Positions 53,518 through 63,195 are shown, counted from the first letter of the stretch. The stretch is 64,000 nucleotides of DNA from an uncultured Clostridium sp. (GCF_900769625.1 NZ_CAAGHK010000081.1:19503-83502); one strand, 5' to 3'. Made by a program: numbers and translations. The notes: generated by a model from the sequence alone, not told the origin.

Positions 53518-55272
53518 GTGAAAAATAATGCAGCTATCAGGGAATTTAAAAAATATAAGAGCCAGATTAACAACATAGAAGAAATAATCGAACATTCAAA
53601 GCCAGGTGCTCTCATTGAACATGAAAGCTCTGTAAGAAAAAAACTGCGTCATCTTAATGAACTAAAAATTGATCTTAAGGATTATCCAGCAGTAGTTGAG
53701 AGATATGAGGAACTTTTAGAATATGTTTCTAAGAGAATGCTTGAAGAATATAACAGGAAAAATAATACTGATTTTGATTTTTATGAGGTTGTGCGTGGAA
53801 ATTATAACGTATTCCTTAATTCTGGAATTATGACCGTGCTTACAAAAATGCATATTCCAAAACTTGTAGGGCAGGAATTTGAAGAAACATTTCCAGACAA
53901 TCCTAAAGATGAATATAGACAGGCAAGGAATATGAAGAGAAAGTTTTATATTCATCTTGGAGATACCAATACTGGAAAGACATATACTGCACTGGAAAGA
54001 CTTAAAACTGCTAGAAAGGGTGTATATCTTTCACCACTGAGAATACTTGCTCTAGAAAATTATGAAAAACTAAATAATGAAGGTGTAAAATGCGACCTTC
54101 TTACAGGTGAAGAGGAAATTGTAAATCCAGATTCTACTCATGTATCATGCACAATTGAAAGGGTCAACTTAAAAGAACATTATGACATTGCTGTTATTGA
54201 TGAAATACAGATGATAAGTGATCCGTTCAGAGGGATGGCGTGGAGTAAATCAGTTCTTGGTCTGCAGTGTGATGAAATACATATATGTGGAGCACTTAAT
54301 GCAAAAGACCTTATTATAGATATGATTGAAGACTGCAGAGATGAATATGAAATAAAGGAATATACAAGATCTATTCCGCTTGTTGTTCAGGATAAGAATT
54401 TTAGCTACAACGATGTGCAGGATGGAGATGCACTTGTTATCTTTTCTAAGAAAAGAGTTCTTGAAATTGCCCAGGAATATTCTGAAAGAGGAATAAAATG
54501 CAGTATTATCTATGGAGACCTGCCACCAGAAGTCCGTAAAATGCAGTATGAGCAGTTTGTAAATAAAGAAACTAAAGTACTTGTGACTACAGATGCAATC
54601 GGCATGGGAGTAAATCTTCCAATACAGAGAATAGTATTCATGAGCATAAGAAAGTTTGATGGTGAAGAAGTACGTGAACTTACATCACAGGAAGTGAAGC
54701 AGGTTGGTGGAAGAGCAGGAAGAATCGGAATCTATGATACAGGATATGTGGCAGCTGTCGGAGGAAATGCACACATCATCAAAGAAAAACTTACACAGAA
54801 AGATGCACCTATTGAAAAAGCTGTCATTGGACCATCTGATGCAATCCTTACAATAAAGAGCCTTCCACTGAACGAAAAACTGGCACTTTGGAGTACAAGA
54901 AAAGAAAAGGTTGATTTTTATACAAAGATGGATATATCTGAATTTATTTATATACTCGATAAGATTAAAAAATATAAACTTATTGAAGAGGTGCAGTGGG
55001 ATCTTTTAAAAGTACCATTTGATGTATCGAGAGATGAGCTTATGAATACATTTCTTGATTATGTAGATGAACTATTTGTAAATAAACAGAAGGTATTGTT
55101 TAAGCCACAGTGTTACAGTGGAAATCTCGATGAACTTGAAATTTATTATCAAAAAATAAATATGTACTACTCATTTTCAAAAATATTCAATTTGGAATTT
55201 GATTTGCAATGGGTTTATGATGAAAGATTAAAAGTAAGTGAAGATATCAATGAAATTCTTTTGAGAATATAG
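53518..55272 (+). CDS. Suv3-like superfamily 2 RNA helicase
   Basis: The 584-residue cytosolic helicase has motif I GDTNTGKTYTAL near residue 155, Ia LSPLRILALE, motif II DEIQM (DEIQ is typical of mitochondrial and bacterial Suv3/SUPV3L1), and motifs IV-VI in VIFSKKRVLE, VTTDAIGMGVNLP and QVGGRAGRIG. Suv3 helicases unwind RNA for decay by exonucleases. About 140 N-terminal residues are helical and unassigned. GTG 53518 follows AGGAGGT; the in-frame ATG at 53488 lies upstream of that site. It is a single gene. Its partner nuclease in this organism is not known. Confidence 0.82.
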   Translation: MKNNAAIREFKKYKSQINNIEEIIEHSKPGALIEHESSVRKKLRHLNELKIDLKDYPAVVERYEELLEYVSKRMLEEYNRKNNTDFDFYEVVRGNYNVFLNSGIMTVLTKMHIPKLVGQEFEETFPDNPKDEYRQARNMKRKFYIHLGDTNTGKTYTALERLKTARKGVYLSPLRILALENYEKLNNEGVKCDLLTGEEEIVNPDSTHVSCTIERVNLKEHYDIAVIDEIQMISDPFRGMAWSKSVLGLQCDEIHICGALNAKDLIIDMIEDCRDEYEIKEYTRSIPLVVQDKNFSYNDVQDGDALVIFSKKRVLEIAQEYSERGIKCSIIYGDLPPEVRKMQYEQFVNKETKVLVTTDAIGMGVNLPIQRIVFMSIRKFDGEEVRELTSQEVKQVGGRAGRIGIYDTGYVAAVGGNAHIIKEKLTQKDAPIEKAVIGPSDAILTIKSLPLNEKLALWSTRKEKVDFYTKMDISEFIYILDKIKKYKLIEEVQWDLLKVPFDVSRDELMNTFLDYVDELFVNKQKVLFKPQCYSGNLDELEIYYQKINMYYSFSKIFNLEFDLQWVYDERLKVSEDINEILLRI

Positions 55273-55441
55273 TAAAATTTACCCATAAAAGCATTTTGAA
55301 TTGTTTATAAATGAAAAAAAGTATCAATAAATATTCTAAAAAACAAAAAATGATATTTAAAAATTTAATTTTTTAGTATATACTATTAATTGATTAAAGA
55401 TATATTAATTATATTAAAATAATCCCAAAGGAGAGCGACTA

Positions 55442-56533
55442 ATGACTGAATTAAACCATGAACTTGGAATTATAGCACTTGAAAGCTGTAGAGAATTAGG
55501 GAATGCTATAGACAAGTATATTCAAAAAAAGAGAGAATGTAATGATTCATTCTTAATTCCTCTTGATGAAATAAGATTTTCAAACGGAGAAGGAAAGGTA
55601 AAGATTTCTGAAACAGTAAGAGGCAGAGACATATACATATTATGTGATGTAGGAAATTACAGCTGTACATATAAAATGTTCGGAATAGAAAATCACAAGG
55701 GTCCAGACGAACATTTCCAGGATATTAAGAGAACAGTTGCTGCAATTAGAGGTAAGGCTGCTAGAATTACAGTAATCATGCCACTTTTATATGAATCAAG
55801 ACAACATCGTCGCAAAGGAAGAGAATCTCTTGACTGTGCTTTAGCACTTCAAGAATTAGAAAGATTAGGAGTAGATGAAATAATCACATTTGATGTTCAT
55901 GACCCTAATATACAAAATGCAATTCCATTATTATCATTTGAAAATATATACCCAACATATGATATGGTAAAAGCTATTGTATCTCATGAAGACACTTTAG
56001 AATTAGACAAGGAAAAACTTCTTGTTATAAGTCCTGATACAGGAGCTATGGATAGAGCTATTTATTATGCAGGTGCATTAGGAGTAGATGTCGGGTTATT
56101 CTATAAGAGAAGAGACCATTCTACAATCGTAAATGGTAAAAATCCTATAGTTCAGCATGAATACATGGGAAGAAATGTTGCTGATAAAGATGTATTGATA
56201 GTTGATGATATGATTGCATCAGGAGAATCAGTTATTGATATAGCTAAAGAGTTAAAGAAGAGAAATGCTAGAAATGTATATGTTGCTGCAACATTCGGAT
56301 TCTTTACAGAAGGTGTTGAAAGATTCAACAAATTCTACGAAGAAGGAATAATAAGCAGAATATATTGCTCTAACTTAACATATGTTTCGCCGGAATTAAA
56401 CGATGCTCCTTGGTTCCATGCAGTTGATATATCAGAACTTTGTGCAAGAATAATCAACAGATTAAACTATGGTAAATCTATAGCAAAATACATGGATGCA
56501 ACAAGAATAATTCATGATTTATTAAATGAATAA
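55442..56533 (+). CDS. PRPP-synthetase-family protein (ribose-phosphate pyrophosphokinase)
   Basis: The 363-residue cytosolic protein probably makes PRPP from ribose 5-phosphate and ATP for nucleotide, His and Trp synthesis. It keeps the RFSNGEGKVKISETVRGRD strand, a flexible-loop YESRQHRRKGRE (standard enzymes: ARQDRK..R), the TFDVHDPNIQNA metal site, and the PRPP loop DVLIVDDMIASGES. It is about 45 residues longer than classic Prs because of an insertion (GIENHKGPDEHFQD). It may be a second, specialised Prs. AAAGGAG precedes the ATG. Terminator at 56584-56643. Confidence 0.85.
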   Translation: MTELNHELGIIALESCRELGNAIDKYIQKKRECNDSFLIPLDEIRFSNGEGKVKISETVRGRDIYILCDVGNYSCTYKMFGIENHKGPDEHFQDIKRTVAAIRGKAARITVIMPLLYESRQHRRKGRESLDCALALQELERLGVDEIITFDVHDPNIQNAIPLLSFENIYPTYDMVKAIVSHEDTLELDKEKLLVISPDTGAMDRAIYYAGALGVDVGLFYKRRDHSTIVNGKNPIVQHEYMGRNVADKDVLIVDDMIASGESVIDIAKELKKRNARNVYVAATFGFFTEGVERFNKFYEEGIISRIYCSNLTYVSPELNDAPWFHAVDISELCARIINRLNYGKSIAKYMDATRIIHDLLNE

Positions 56534-56583
56534 TTTATTTATTCAGCAATAATATAAAGAGTAAATATAAAATAATTCTATTA

Positions 56584-56643
56584 AATATCGTATTAAGAAT
56601 AAAGGCATATTGCTTTAATATTTTTAATGCGATATTTTTTTTG
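56584..56643 (+). terminator. Terminator after the Prs-family gene
   Basis: AATATCGTATTAA pairs with TTAATGCGATATT, enclosing an inner AAAGGCA/TGCTTT hairpin, and ends in eight T. Confidence 0.85.
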
Positions 56644-56769
56644 TGAAAATTGTAATTATGAGGAAAATAACTATGCAATGAAAAGCAAAGTAATTTTTTC
56701 TTAATAAATATATAATTTATACGTTATTGATTGAAATGGACAAAAAGGCTATAATATAAAATATGTAAA

Positions 56770-56823
56770 AGAATATTTACGAGGTAAATGTTCTGCTATC
56801 TGAAAATGATTGACGATAGTCAA
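56770..56823 (+). promoter_or_regulatory. Two small inverted repeats in the leader of the NlpC/P60 gene
   Basis: ATTTACGAGGTAAAT (56775-56789) and TTGACGATAGTCAA (56810-56823) lie in a row 20-75 bases before the ATG. They could be leader hairpins or an operator. The rest of 56534-56843 holds the upstream terminator and no gene. Confidence 0.35.
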
Positions 56824-56843
56824 CAAGACTAAAGGAGATTAAT

Positions 56844-57926
56844 ATGAAAAGTAAAAAAATACAGACACTAGTGGCGGCAGTAATTATTTCATCCATGACA
56901 ACAACTAGTGGGCTGCCTGTTTTTGCGGTGCCAAATGAAAGCACTGTTACTACTGAAACAGAAACTGAAGATGCAGCAGCTGGAACAGTTGATAACGCTT
57001 CAATTTCAAAAGTTATTCAGAATATTCAGGATTGTGACAGTAAAATTGAATATAAAATGGAAAATCTTAATGAATTAAAGGAACAGATTCTTGAGAAAGA
57101 AAATGCTATAGAAGAAAATGAGAAACAGATAGAGCTGGCAGAGATTGATATTCAGAATAAAGACAGTGCATTAGCAGAGAGGCTTAATACTATACAGAAA
57201 AATGGTGGAATTGGATCCACACCAATGAAATATCTTGATGCTTTGCTGTCTTCAAACGATATAATGGATGCTGTGCAGAAAGTTCACTTAATATCTAAAA
57301 TATGTACAAGTGATAAGAAACTTATAAGTGAAGCAAAGGATGCAAAAGAAAATCTTACAGAAATTAAAAAGAATATCGAAAAAGAACAGAAGGAATTAGA
57401 AAATAATAAACAGTATCTCGAAAATGAAATCAAGGAACTTGAAAATGATAAAGAGAAGCTTATAGATTATATAAAGGAAAACAGTGGTCTTCTTGATTTA
57501 AGTACTAGCAATATAATACCTGTTACTTTACCTTCAGATATTTCTGAAGAGGCAAAGTCACTTATATTGGAATCAGAAAAGTATCTTGGAATACCGTATC
57601 TTTGGGGAGGAACAACACCAGCGGGATTTGACTGCTCTGGATTTATGCAGTATGTATTTGCTACAGAGGGAATATCGCTTCCAAGGGTTTCACAGGATCA
57701 GCAGAGTTACTCAACGGCAATTAGCATGTCAGAAATCAAACCAGGCGATTTAGTTTTTAATAAGTCTTCAAATTCAACACATGTTGGTATGTATATAGGA
57801 AATGACATGTATATTCATTCGCCTCATACAGGAGATGTTATTAAAATCAGCCAGCTTTCAACTTCAAATATGAAGTATGCTGGAAGGGTTCTAGATATTG
57901 AGACTACAGACACTAAAGAAAATTAA
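56844..57926 (+). CDS. Secreted NlpC/P60 peptidoglycan hydrolase with coiled-coil region
   Basis: The 360-residue exported enzyme probably cuts peptide links in the cell wall during growth or separation. A signal peptide covers residues 1-28 (cleavage near VFA). Residues 50-215 are a long charged coiled coil (ELKEQILEKENAIEENEKQI, KKNIEKEQKELENNK) of the PcsB/CwlO type, which usually holds the enzyme inactive. The C-terminal NlpC/P60 domain has Cys264 (GFDCSGF), His313 (THVGMYIG) and a following His in IHSPHTG. AAAGGAG precedes the ATG. It is a single gene with a strong terminator at 57943-58003. Confidence 0.9.
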   Translation: MKSKKIQTLVAAVIISSMTTTSGLPVFAVPNESTVTTETETEDAAAGTVDNASISKVIQNIQDCDSKIEYKMENLNELKEQILEKENAIEENEKQIELAEIDIQNKDSALAERLNTIQKNGGIGSTPMKYLDALLSSNDIMDAVQKVHLISKICTSDKKLISEAKDAKENLTEIKKNIEKEQKELENNKQYLENEIKELENDKEKLIDYIKENSGLLDLSTSNIIPVTLPSDISEEAKSLILESEKYLGIPYLWGGTTPAGFDCSGFMQYVFATEGISLPRVSQDQQSYSTAISMSEIKPGDLVFNKSSNSTHVGMYIGNDMYIHSPHTGDVIKISQLSTSNMKYAGRVLDIETTDTKEN

Positions 57927-57942
57927 AACTTAACATATTAAC

Positions 57943-58003
57943 AAAATCACTATACATATCACATGATATTTTAATATTAGTATGATATGTATAGTGATTT
58001 TTT
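57943..58003 (+). terminator. Strong intrinsic terminator
   Basis: AAAATCACTATACATATCA pairs perfectly with TGATATGTATAGTGATTTT over a loop of about 20 bases, followed by a T-run. Confidence 0.88.
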
Positions 58004-58094
58004 ATGCGTAAATTATCATAATTATATATGAATTAGGCATTGCAGAAAATAGATAAAATTTGTTATAATTCCTTTGAAATGAGGTGGAATGTTT

Positions 58095-58397
58095 ATGGCA
58101 AGAAAAAGCAGCAGAAATACTGATATTTTAAAGGATACTAAAAATACAACATCACCAAAAATATATTCTAAGCTTGTTGAACTTGTTAATGCAGGCAGAG
58201 AAGATTTAGCAGAAGATGTTTTGAAAGCAGATTACTTATTAGAATACACAAGCAACTGTATTAAAGATAAAGATTATAGAGAAGCACGTCATACTATAAA
58301 TATGGCAAAGGAAAGAATTGATAAAATTATAGAAGGCGGGTTTAGTGCAGAATATTTAAATTATCTTTATGATGGAATAAATGCAAAAATAAAATAA
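58095..58397 (+). CDS. Small helical protein of unknown function
   Basis: The 100-residue cytosolic protein begins MARKSSRNTDILKDT and is then all-helical (IYSKLVELVNAGREDLAEDVL, DYREARHTINMAKERIDKI). It looks like a small TPR-like adaptor. There is no known family or active site. GAGGTGG lies seven bases before ATG 58095; an ATG at 58089 is too close to that site. It is a single gene with a terminator at 58415-58449. Confidence 0.6.
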   Translation: MARKSSRNTDILKDTKNTTSPKIYSKLVELVNAGREDLAEDVLKADYLLEYTSNCIKDKDYREARHTINMAKERIDKIIEGGFSAEYLNYLYDGINAKIK

Positions 58398-58414
58398 CTG
58401 ACAGTTGTCAACTT

Positions 58415-58449
58415 AAAAAGATATTATTTCAAAAATAATATCTTTTTTT
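58415..58449 (+). terminator. Intrinsic terminator
   Basis: AAAAAGATATTATTT pairs with AATAATATCTTTTT over a short CAAA loop and ends in seven T. Confidence 0.85.
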
Positions 58450-58576
58450 GTGGAGTTATATATTTCTGAAAAGACTATAAAAAGATAAAAAACAACATTA
58501 AATATAAAAATACAGATTATGAAATGTAAAATTTTAATATAATTTAAGAAATTCATATTATTCTGATAAGAAATGC

Positions 58577-58605
58577 TTGACATTGAAAAGTATTATCAGT
58601 ATTAT
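58577..58605 (+). promoter_or_regulatory. Promoter of the siderophore importer with Fur-like site
   Basis: TTGACA (58577-58582) and TATTAT (58600-58605) are 17 bases apart, near the ideal sigma-A promoter. The spacer TTGAAAAGTATTATCAG resembles a Fur box (about 12 of 19 positions by eye), so iron-loaded Fur could block the polymerase here. Confidence 0.65.
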
Positions 58606-58815
58606 ATTGTATATAGTGATAGCTGTTTTCAATTAGTATGAGTTATTACTTGATTTTAATTTTGAATAATGAAAGGAGAAATTGCTTAAAATTTTATCAA
58701 CATATATATAAATCTTAATTGAGATATTATATATGTTTATTCATCAAAGCTAAGTATAGGACAAGTACACTGTTATATAGTTATGATTTATAAAGAAAAG
58801 ATAGAGTTGATAGTA

Positions 58816-59778
58816 ATGACAGCTATGAATAAGAAGATATTAATGCCAATGTTTATTATACTATGTATTGCTTCTCTGTTTATTGGAGTGAACAATATAT
58901 CATTAACAGACATAATAAACTTTGACAGTGAAAAAATAAATATTTTATTAATCAGCAGACTACCTAGACTTGTAGGTTTAGTTACTGCAGGTGTAGGAAT
59001 GAGCATTGGTGGAGTTATTATGCAGCAGATAAGTAATAATAAATTTGTTTCACCAACTACATCAGCAACATTAGATTCAGCACAGTTTGGTGTAATAATA
59101 GCAATGATGATTTTTCCAGCAGCAACTTTAACGCAAAAGATGATGATATCATTTGTATTTTCACTTATAGGAACATTTCTGTTTATGGGAATCTTGAAAA
59201 AAATAAAAATGAAGAATGCTGTTTTTATACCACTTGTAGGAATCATGGTTGGAAATGTAATAGGATCGCTTACTGAATTTGTGGCGTATAAACATAATAT
59301 TGTCCAAAATGTAGGTTCATTCTTTCAAGGCAAATTTGCACTTGTAATCAAGGGGAATTATGAAATGCTTTATCTGACAATTCCACTTCTGATAATTGCA
59401 TTTATGTATGCAAATAAGTTTACAATCATAGGAATGGGTGAAGATATTTCTAAGAATCTTGGGCTTGATTATAAAAAGGTGAGCAACATAGGTATAGCAA
59501 TTGTTGCTTTAATAAGTTCACTAGTTATCATAACAGTTGGAAGCATACCTTTTATAGGTCTTATAGTGCCAAATCTTGTTTCACTTTTTAAGGGAGATAA
59601 TGTGAGCAAAAATATTGGAATCACAGCATTATTTGGCGCAAACTTTGTGATTTTATGCGATATAATAGGAAGACTTATAATTTATCCATATGAAGTATCA
59701 ATAAGTCTTACTGTAGGAGTTATCGGAAGTATAATATTCCTTTATCTTATACTAAGGAGAAATAAAAATGAAGCATAG
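58816..59778 (+). CDS. Iron-siderophore ABC importer permease 1 (FecCD family)
   Basis: The 320-residue membrane permease is of the BtuC/FecCD fold with about nine or ten helices. Signatures are SRLPRLVGLVTAGVGMSIGGVIMQ near residues 45-68, the NLGLDYKKVSNIG coupling helix near 215, and SIPFIGLIVPNLVS. It resembles the YclN/CeuB group of catechol or petrobactin importers. The start is uncertain: ATG 58783 has no ribosome-binding site, ATG 58816 has a weak one and ATG 58825 is possible. It overlaps the next permease gene by 11 bases. Confidence 0.88.
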   Translation: MTAMNKKILMPMFIILCIASLFIGVNNISLTDIINFDSEKINILLISRLPRLVGLVTAGVGMSIGGVIMQQISNNKFVSPTTSATLDSAQFGVIIAMMIFPAATLTQKMMISFVFSLIGTFLFMGILKKIKMKNAVFIPLVGIMVGNVIGSLTEFVAYKHNIVQNVGSFFQGKFALVIKGNYEMLYLTIPLLIIAFMYANKFTIIGMGEDISKNLGLDYKKVSNIGIAIVALISSLVIITVGSIPFIGLIVPNLVSLFKGDNVSKNIGITALFGANFVILCDIIGRLIIYPYEVSISLTVGVIGSIIFLYLILRRNKNEA

Positions 59779-60724
59779 CAGAGATAAGAAGAAATTATTA
59801 TTTCTTTCAATATTAACGATAATATGTATCGGTGTATTCCTTTTTGAAGGATTGAATGCCAGAAATTTTAATTATAATATAAGCAGACGAATACCTAAAG
59901 TTATAGCAATTTGTATGACTGGAACAGGGATAGCAGTGTCATCAATGTTATTTCAGACAGTTACTAATAACAGAATATTGACACCAAGTATTTTAGGACT
60001 TGATTCCTTATATAATTTTGGACAGACACTGTGCATATTTGTTTTTGGAATAGAAAGTATAATGATGGCAGACAAGAAGGTAAACTTCTTAGTATCAGTT
60101 ATGATAATGCTTCTTGGAACAATAATTTTATATAGGCTTGTATTCAAAAAAGGAAATAACATTTTTACACTTCTTCTTGTAGGAACAGTAGTTGGTACAT
60201 TGTTTAGAAGTATGAGTTCATTTATGTCAGTACTTATAGACCCAAATGATTTTATAGTACTTCAAGGAAAGATGTTTGCAAGTTTTAATAATATAAACAC
60301 AGACATATTAATTTTATCAGCCATTATAATGGCTGCAATAGGATACTATATATATAAAGATAAAGATAAACTTGATGTAATGCTATTAGGAAGAGAAACA
60401 GCAATAAATCTAGGTGTTGATCATGATAAGCTTTCTAAAAAGATACTTCTTATAGTGGCGTTACTTGTCTCAGTATCTACAGCACTTGTAGGACCAATAA
60501 CATTCTTGGGAATTCTTGTTGTAAATTTATCATATCATTTATTTAATACATATAAACATAGTTATCTAATGGCAGGAGCTTCATTAATAAGTATGACAGC
60601 ACTTGTCGGCGGCCAGTTTATAGTTGAAAGAATATTAAATTTCTCTTCAACAGTAAGTATCATAATAAATTTCGTTGGAGGAATATATTTTATATACTTA
60701 TTAATAAAGCAGGCTAAAAATTAA
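59768..60724 (+). CDS. Iron-siderophore ABC importer permease 2 (FecCD family)
   Basis: The 318-residue membrane permease pairs with the preceding one as a heterodimer (YclO/CeuC-like). RRIPKVIAICMTGTGIAVSSMLFQ near residues 39-62, INLGVDHDKLS near 218 and GPITFLGILVVNLS match the family. AAGGAG precedes the ATG inside the first permease gene, so translation is coupled. The ATPase gene follows after 43 bases. Confidence 0.9.
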   Translation: MKHSRDKKKLLFLSILTIICIGVFLFEGLNARNFNYNISRRIPKVIAICMTGTGIAVSSMLFQTVTNNRILTPSILGLDSLYNFGQTLCIFVFGIESIMMADKKVNFLVSVMIMLLGTIILYRLVFKKGNNIFTLLLVGTVVGTLFRSMSSFMSVLIDPNDFIVLQGKMFASFNNINTDILILSAIIMAAIGYYIYKDKDKLDVMLLGRETAINLGVDHDKLSKKILLIVALLVSVSTALVGPITFLGILVVNLSYHLFNTYKHSYLMAGASLISMTALVGGQFIVERILNFSSTVSIIINFVGGIYFIYLLIKQAKN

Positions 60725-60767
60725 AAATACATATATGAAGATTTAGATAATTTTCATGGAGGAAAAA

Positions 60768-61523
60768 ATGATTGAGGTTAAAAATCTAGTAAAAAAGTAT
60801 GGGAATAAAACAGTAGTAGATAATGTTTCTTTAAATATAGAAAAGGGTAAAATAACATCTTTCATAGGACCAAATGGAGCTGGAAAGAGTACAGTCTTAT
60901 CAATGATTTCGCGTATTATGGAAAAAGATTCTGGCTCTGTTATTATTGATGGATGTGAAATGGAAAAGTATGACTCAAAAGAGTTAGCTAAGAAGATTTC
61001 TATTTTAAAACAGTCAAACAATATAAATGTAAGACTTACAATTAGAGAAATAGTAAGTTTTGGAAGATATCCTCATTGTGAGGGGAGACTTACAAAGGAA
61101 GATGAAAAGTTTGTTGATGAAGCAATTGAATATATGGAATTAAAAGATATTGAAAACAGATATCTTGATGAGCTTAGTGGAGGTCAGAGACAAAGAGCAT
61201 ATATAGCTATGGTTATAGCGCAGAATACAGAATATGTTTTTCTAGATGAACCACTGAATAATCTTGACATGAAACATTCTGTTTCAATGATGAAAGTTTT
61301 CAGAAGACTTGTAGATGAACTTGGAAAGACAGTTGTAATAGTTATGCATGATATAAATTTTGCTTCAGTTTACTCTGACAATATTGTTGTTTTGAAAAAT
61401 GGAAAGATTGCTAAAGATGATAAAACTGAAAACATAATTAATAAAGATACATTAGAAGATATTTATGAGATAGATTTTGATATTAGAGAAATAAACGGCA
61501 AAAGAATATCTATATATTTCTAA
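60768..61523 (+). CDS. Iron-siderophore ABC importer ATPase
   Basis: The 251-residue ATPase drives siderophore import. It has Walker A GPNGAGKST (residues 35-43), signature LSGGQRQRA near 139-147, Walker B YVFLDEPLNNLD and a His in VVIVMHDINFA. It is a typical FepC/YclP-like subunit. ATG 60768 is chosen because GGAGG lies just upstream; an in-frame ATG at 60756 precedes that site. A stem-loop separates it from the binding-protein gene. Confidence 0.93.
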   Translation: MIEVKNLVKKYGNKTVVDNVSLNIEKGKITSFIGPNGAGKSTVLSMISRIMEKDSGSVIIDGCEMEKYDSKELAKKISILKQSNNINVRLTIREIVSFGRYPHCEGRLTKEDEKFVDEAIEYMELKDIENRYLDELSGGQRQRAYIAMVIAQNTEYVFLDEPLNNLDMKHSVSMMKVFRRLVDELGKTVVIVMHDINFASVYSDNIVVLKNGKIAKDDKTENIINKDTLEDIYEIDFDIREINGKRISIYF

Positions 61524-61538
61524 ATATATTAAATGAAT

Positions 61539-61599
61539 ATCAGGTGTAATACATACTTGCTATGAATTTTTTAGAATTAATTATAGTATTGCACCTGAT
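61539..61599 (+). promoter_or_regulatory. Stem-loop between the ATPase and binding-protein genes
   Basis: ATCAGGTGTAATAC (61539-61552) pairs with GTATTGCACCTGAT (61586-61599), 14 bp with one G-U pair. No T-run follows. It may be an mRNA stabiliser or partial terminator that sets the ratio of binding protein to transporter. Confidence 0.6.
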
Positions 61600-61684
61600 C
61601 ATGTATAAATAATAAAAGTTAAATATTTTTTTAAAAATTTATTGATAATGAAATTCATAAACAAAAATGTAGGAGGAAATTAAA

Positions 61685-62623
61685 ATGAAAAAGAAAAGAC
61701 TATTAGGTATGTTATTAACAGCAGTTGTAGCTGTTGGAGTGCTTGCAGGATGTGGAAAAACTGCAGAAACTGCTGATAAAAAGAGTGAGGTTATAACTAT
61801 AACAGATAGAAATGGTGAAGTAGAAGTACCTAAAAATCCAGAAAAAGTAGTAGTTTTAGATTATGGTTCGTTAGACATATTAGATGAAATTGGCGTAGAA
61901 AGTGTTGTTGGAGTGCCAAAATCAAATCTTCCAGAATACCTTGGTGAATTTAAAGGTGATAAGTATACAGATATAGGCGGAGTTAAGGAATTTAGCTTTG
62001 AAACAATAAATGAATTAGCACCAGATTTAATAATAATTGAAGGAAGACAAGCAGATTCATTAGAAGAATTATCAAAGATTGCACCAACAATATATCTTGG
62101 TTCAACAGGTAGTGATTATTTAAATAGTATAAAAAATAACGCAGATGTTTTAGGAAAAATATTTGATAAAGAAAAAGAAGTAGCTGAAAAGCTATCAACA
62201 ATTGATACAAGAGTAAATGAAATAAAATCAAAGGTTACTGAAAATAATTTAAATGCATTAGCGGCAATGGTTACTGATGGTTCAATGAGCGTTTATGGTG
62301 CAGGTTCAAGATTTAATATTCTTTTTAACGAATTAGGATTTGAACCTACAGATAATTCACTTGAAGTATCAAATCATGGACAAAGTATATCTTATGAATA
62401 TTTAGCAGAAAAAAATCCTGATTATTTATTTGTAATAGATAAGGGTGCTGTTACAGGAAAGGGAAATCCAGCTAAAAATACTGTAGAAAATGAATTAGTA
62501 AAAACAACAGATACATTTAAAAATGGTAATATTGTATATGTAGATTCTGTTGCATGGTATGTAGGGGGAGCAGGGTTTAAGGCTCTTGATAAAATGCTTG
62601 ATGATGTAGAAAATGCATTGTAA
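61685..62623 (+). CDS. Siderophore-binding lipoprotein
   Basis: The 312-residue lipoprotein captures ferric siderophore outside the cell for the ABC importer encoded upstream. It has a lipoprotein signal peptide with lipobox VLAGC (Cys23). The mature part has the two-lobed helical-backbone fold: NPEKVVVLDYGSLDILDEIG, FETINELAPDLIII, then GAGSRFNILFNELGF and VDSVAWYVGGAGFKAL. It resembles the YclQ/CeuE group, which bind petrobactin or catechols. AGGAGG precedes the ATG. Terminator at 62668-62717. Confidence 0.92.
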   Translation: MKKKRLLGMLLTAVVAVGVLAGCGKTAETADKKSEVITITDRNGEVEVPKNPEKVVVLDYGSLDILDEIGVESVVGVPKSNLPEYLGEFKGDKYTDIGGVKEFSFETINELAPDLIIIEGRQADSLEELSKIAPTIYLGSTGSDYLNSIKNNADVLGKIFDKEKEVAEKLSTIDTRVNEIKSKVTENNLNALAAMVTDGSMSVYGAGSRFNILFNELGFEPTDNSLEVSNHGQSISYEYLAEKNPDYLFVIDKGAVTGKGNPAKNTVENELVKTTDTFKNGNIVYVDSVAWYVGGAGFKALDKMLDDVENAL

Positions 62624-62985
62624 GATAATTTCATAATAAGTAGAGAGTGAACAGTTTAGTTTAAACAAATCACCTGTAATTAGATTTGAATATCAAAATT
62701 ACAGGTGATTTTTTATTGTTCATTAAACTATAGAATTTGCAATTGTAGAAGCATTTAATAGTACTAGAAATCAATAAAACTGCTTAGAATATACTTCTTT
62801 AAATAGAAAATATAATTTTTCACGAAACTTTTTATTTTTGTCATGTCTTATTTACTTCTGATTCTTCATCAGTTGTATATGAAATATGCAGTAATAATTA
62901 TAAGCTTATACAGATATAATTAATAATAAATGAACTGAAAGTTATGCTGTAAAATAAAAAATGTATAATTTGTAGGAGAGAGAAT
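62624..62985 (+). other. Gap after the siderophore operon
   Basis: It holds the operon terminator at 62668-62717 and AT-rich DNA with the promoter of the zinc-ribbon gene. No gene is visible. Confidence 0.45.
62668..62717 (+). terminator. Terminator of the siderophore operon
   Basis: AATCACCTGTAATT pairs perfectly with AATTACAGGTGATT over a 15-base loop, followed by TTTTA. Confidence 0.88.
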
Positions 62986-63195
62986 ATGAATAAGAGAAAA
63001 TATGTATGTCCTAAATGTGGATGTGAAAAATATGACCATGATCAGTTTCAGGCAACAGGTGGAAATTTTGCTAAGATATTTGATGTTCAGAACAAAAAGT
63101 TTATTACAATAACATGCCACGACTGTGGATATACAGAGTTATATAGAGGAAAGAACAGTCTTGGGTGGAACATATTAGATTTATTTACCGATTAA
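62986..63195 (+). CDS. Small zinc-ribbon protein
   Basis: The 69-residue protein has two Cys knuckles, CPKCGC (residues 8-13) and CHDCGY (near 45-50), forming one zinc ribbon with an aromatic-rich strand between (FAKIFDVQNKKFITITC). It resembles the small GTP- or nucleic-acid-binding zinc-ribbon proteins common in Firmicutes. AGGAGAG precedes the ATG. Its role is unknown. Confidence 0.75.
   Translation: MNKRKYVCPKCGCEKYDHDQFQATGGNFAKIFDVQNKKFITITCHDCGYTELYRGKNSLGWNILDLFTD

Larger units (their letters stand above)
58398..58815 (+). other. Control region of the siderophore operon
   Basis: After the terminator (58415-58449) the region carries the promoter with a Fur-like site (58577-58605) and a leader of about 200 bases. 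No gene is visible. Confidence 0.5.
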
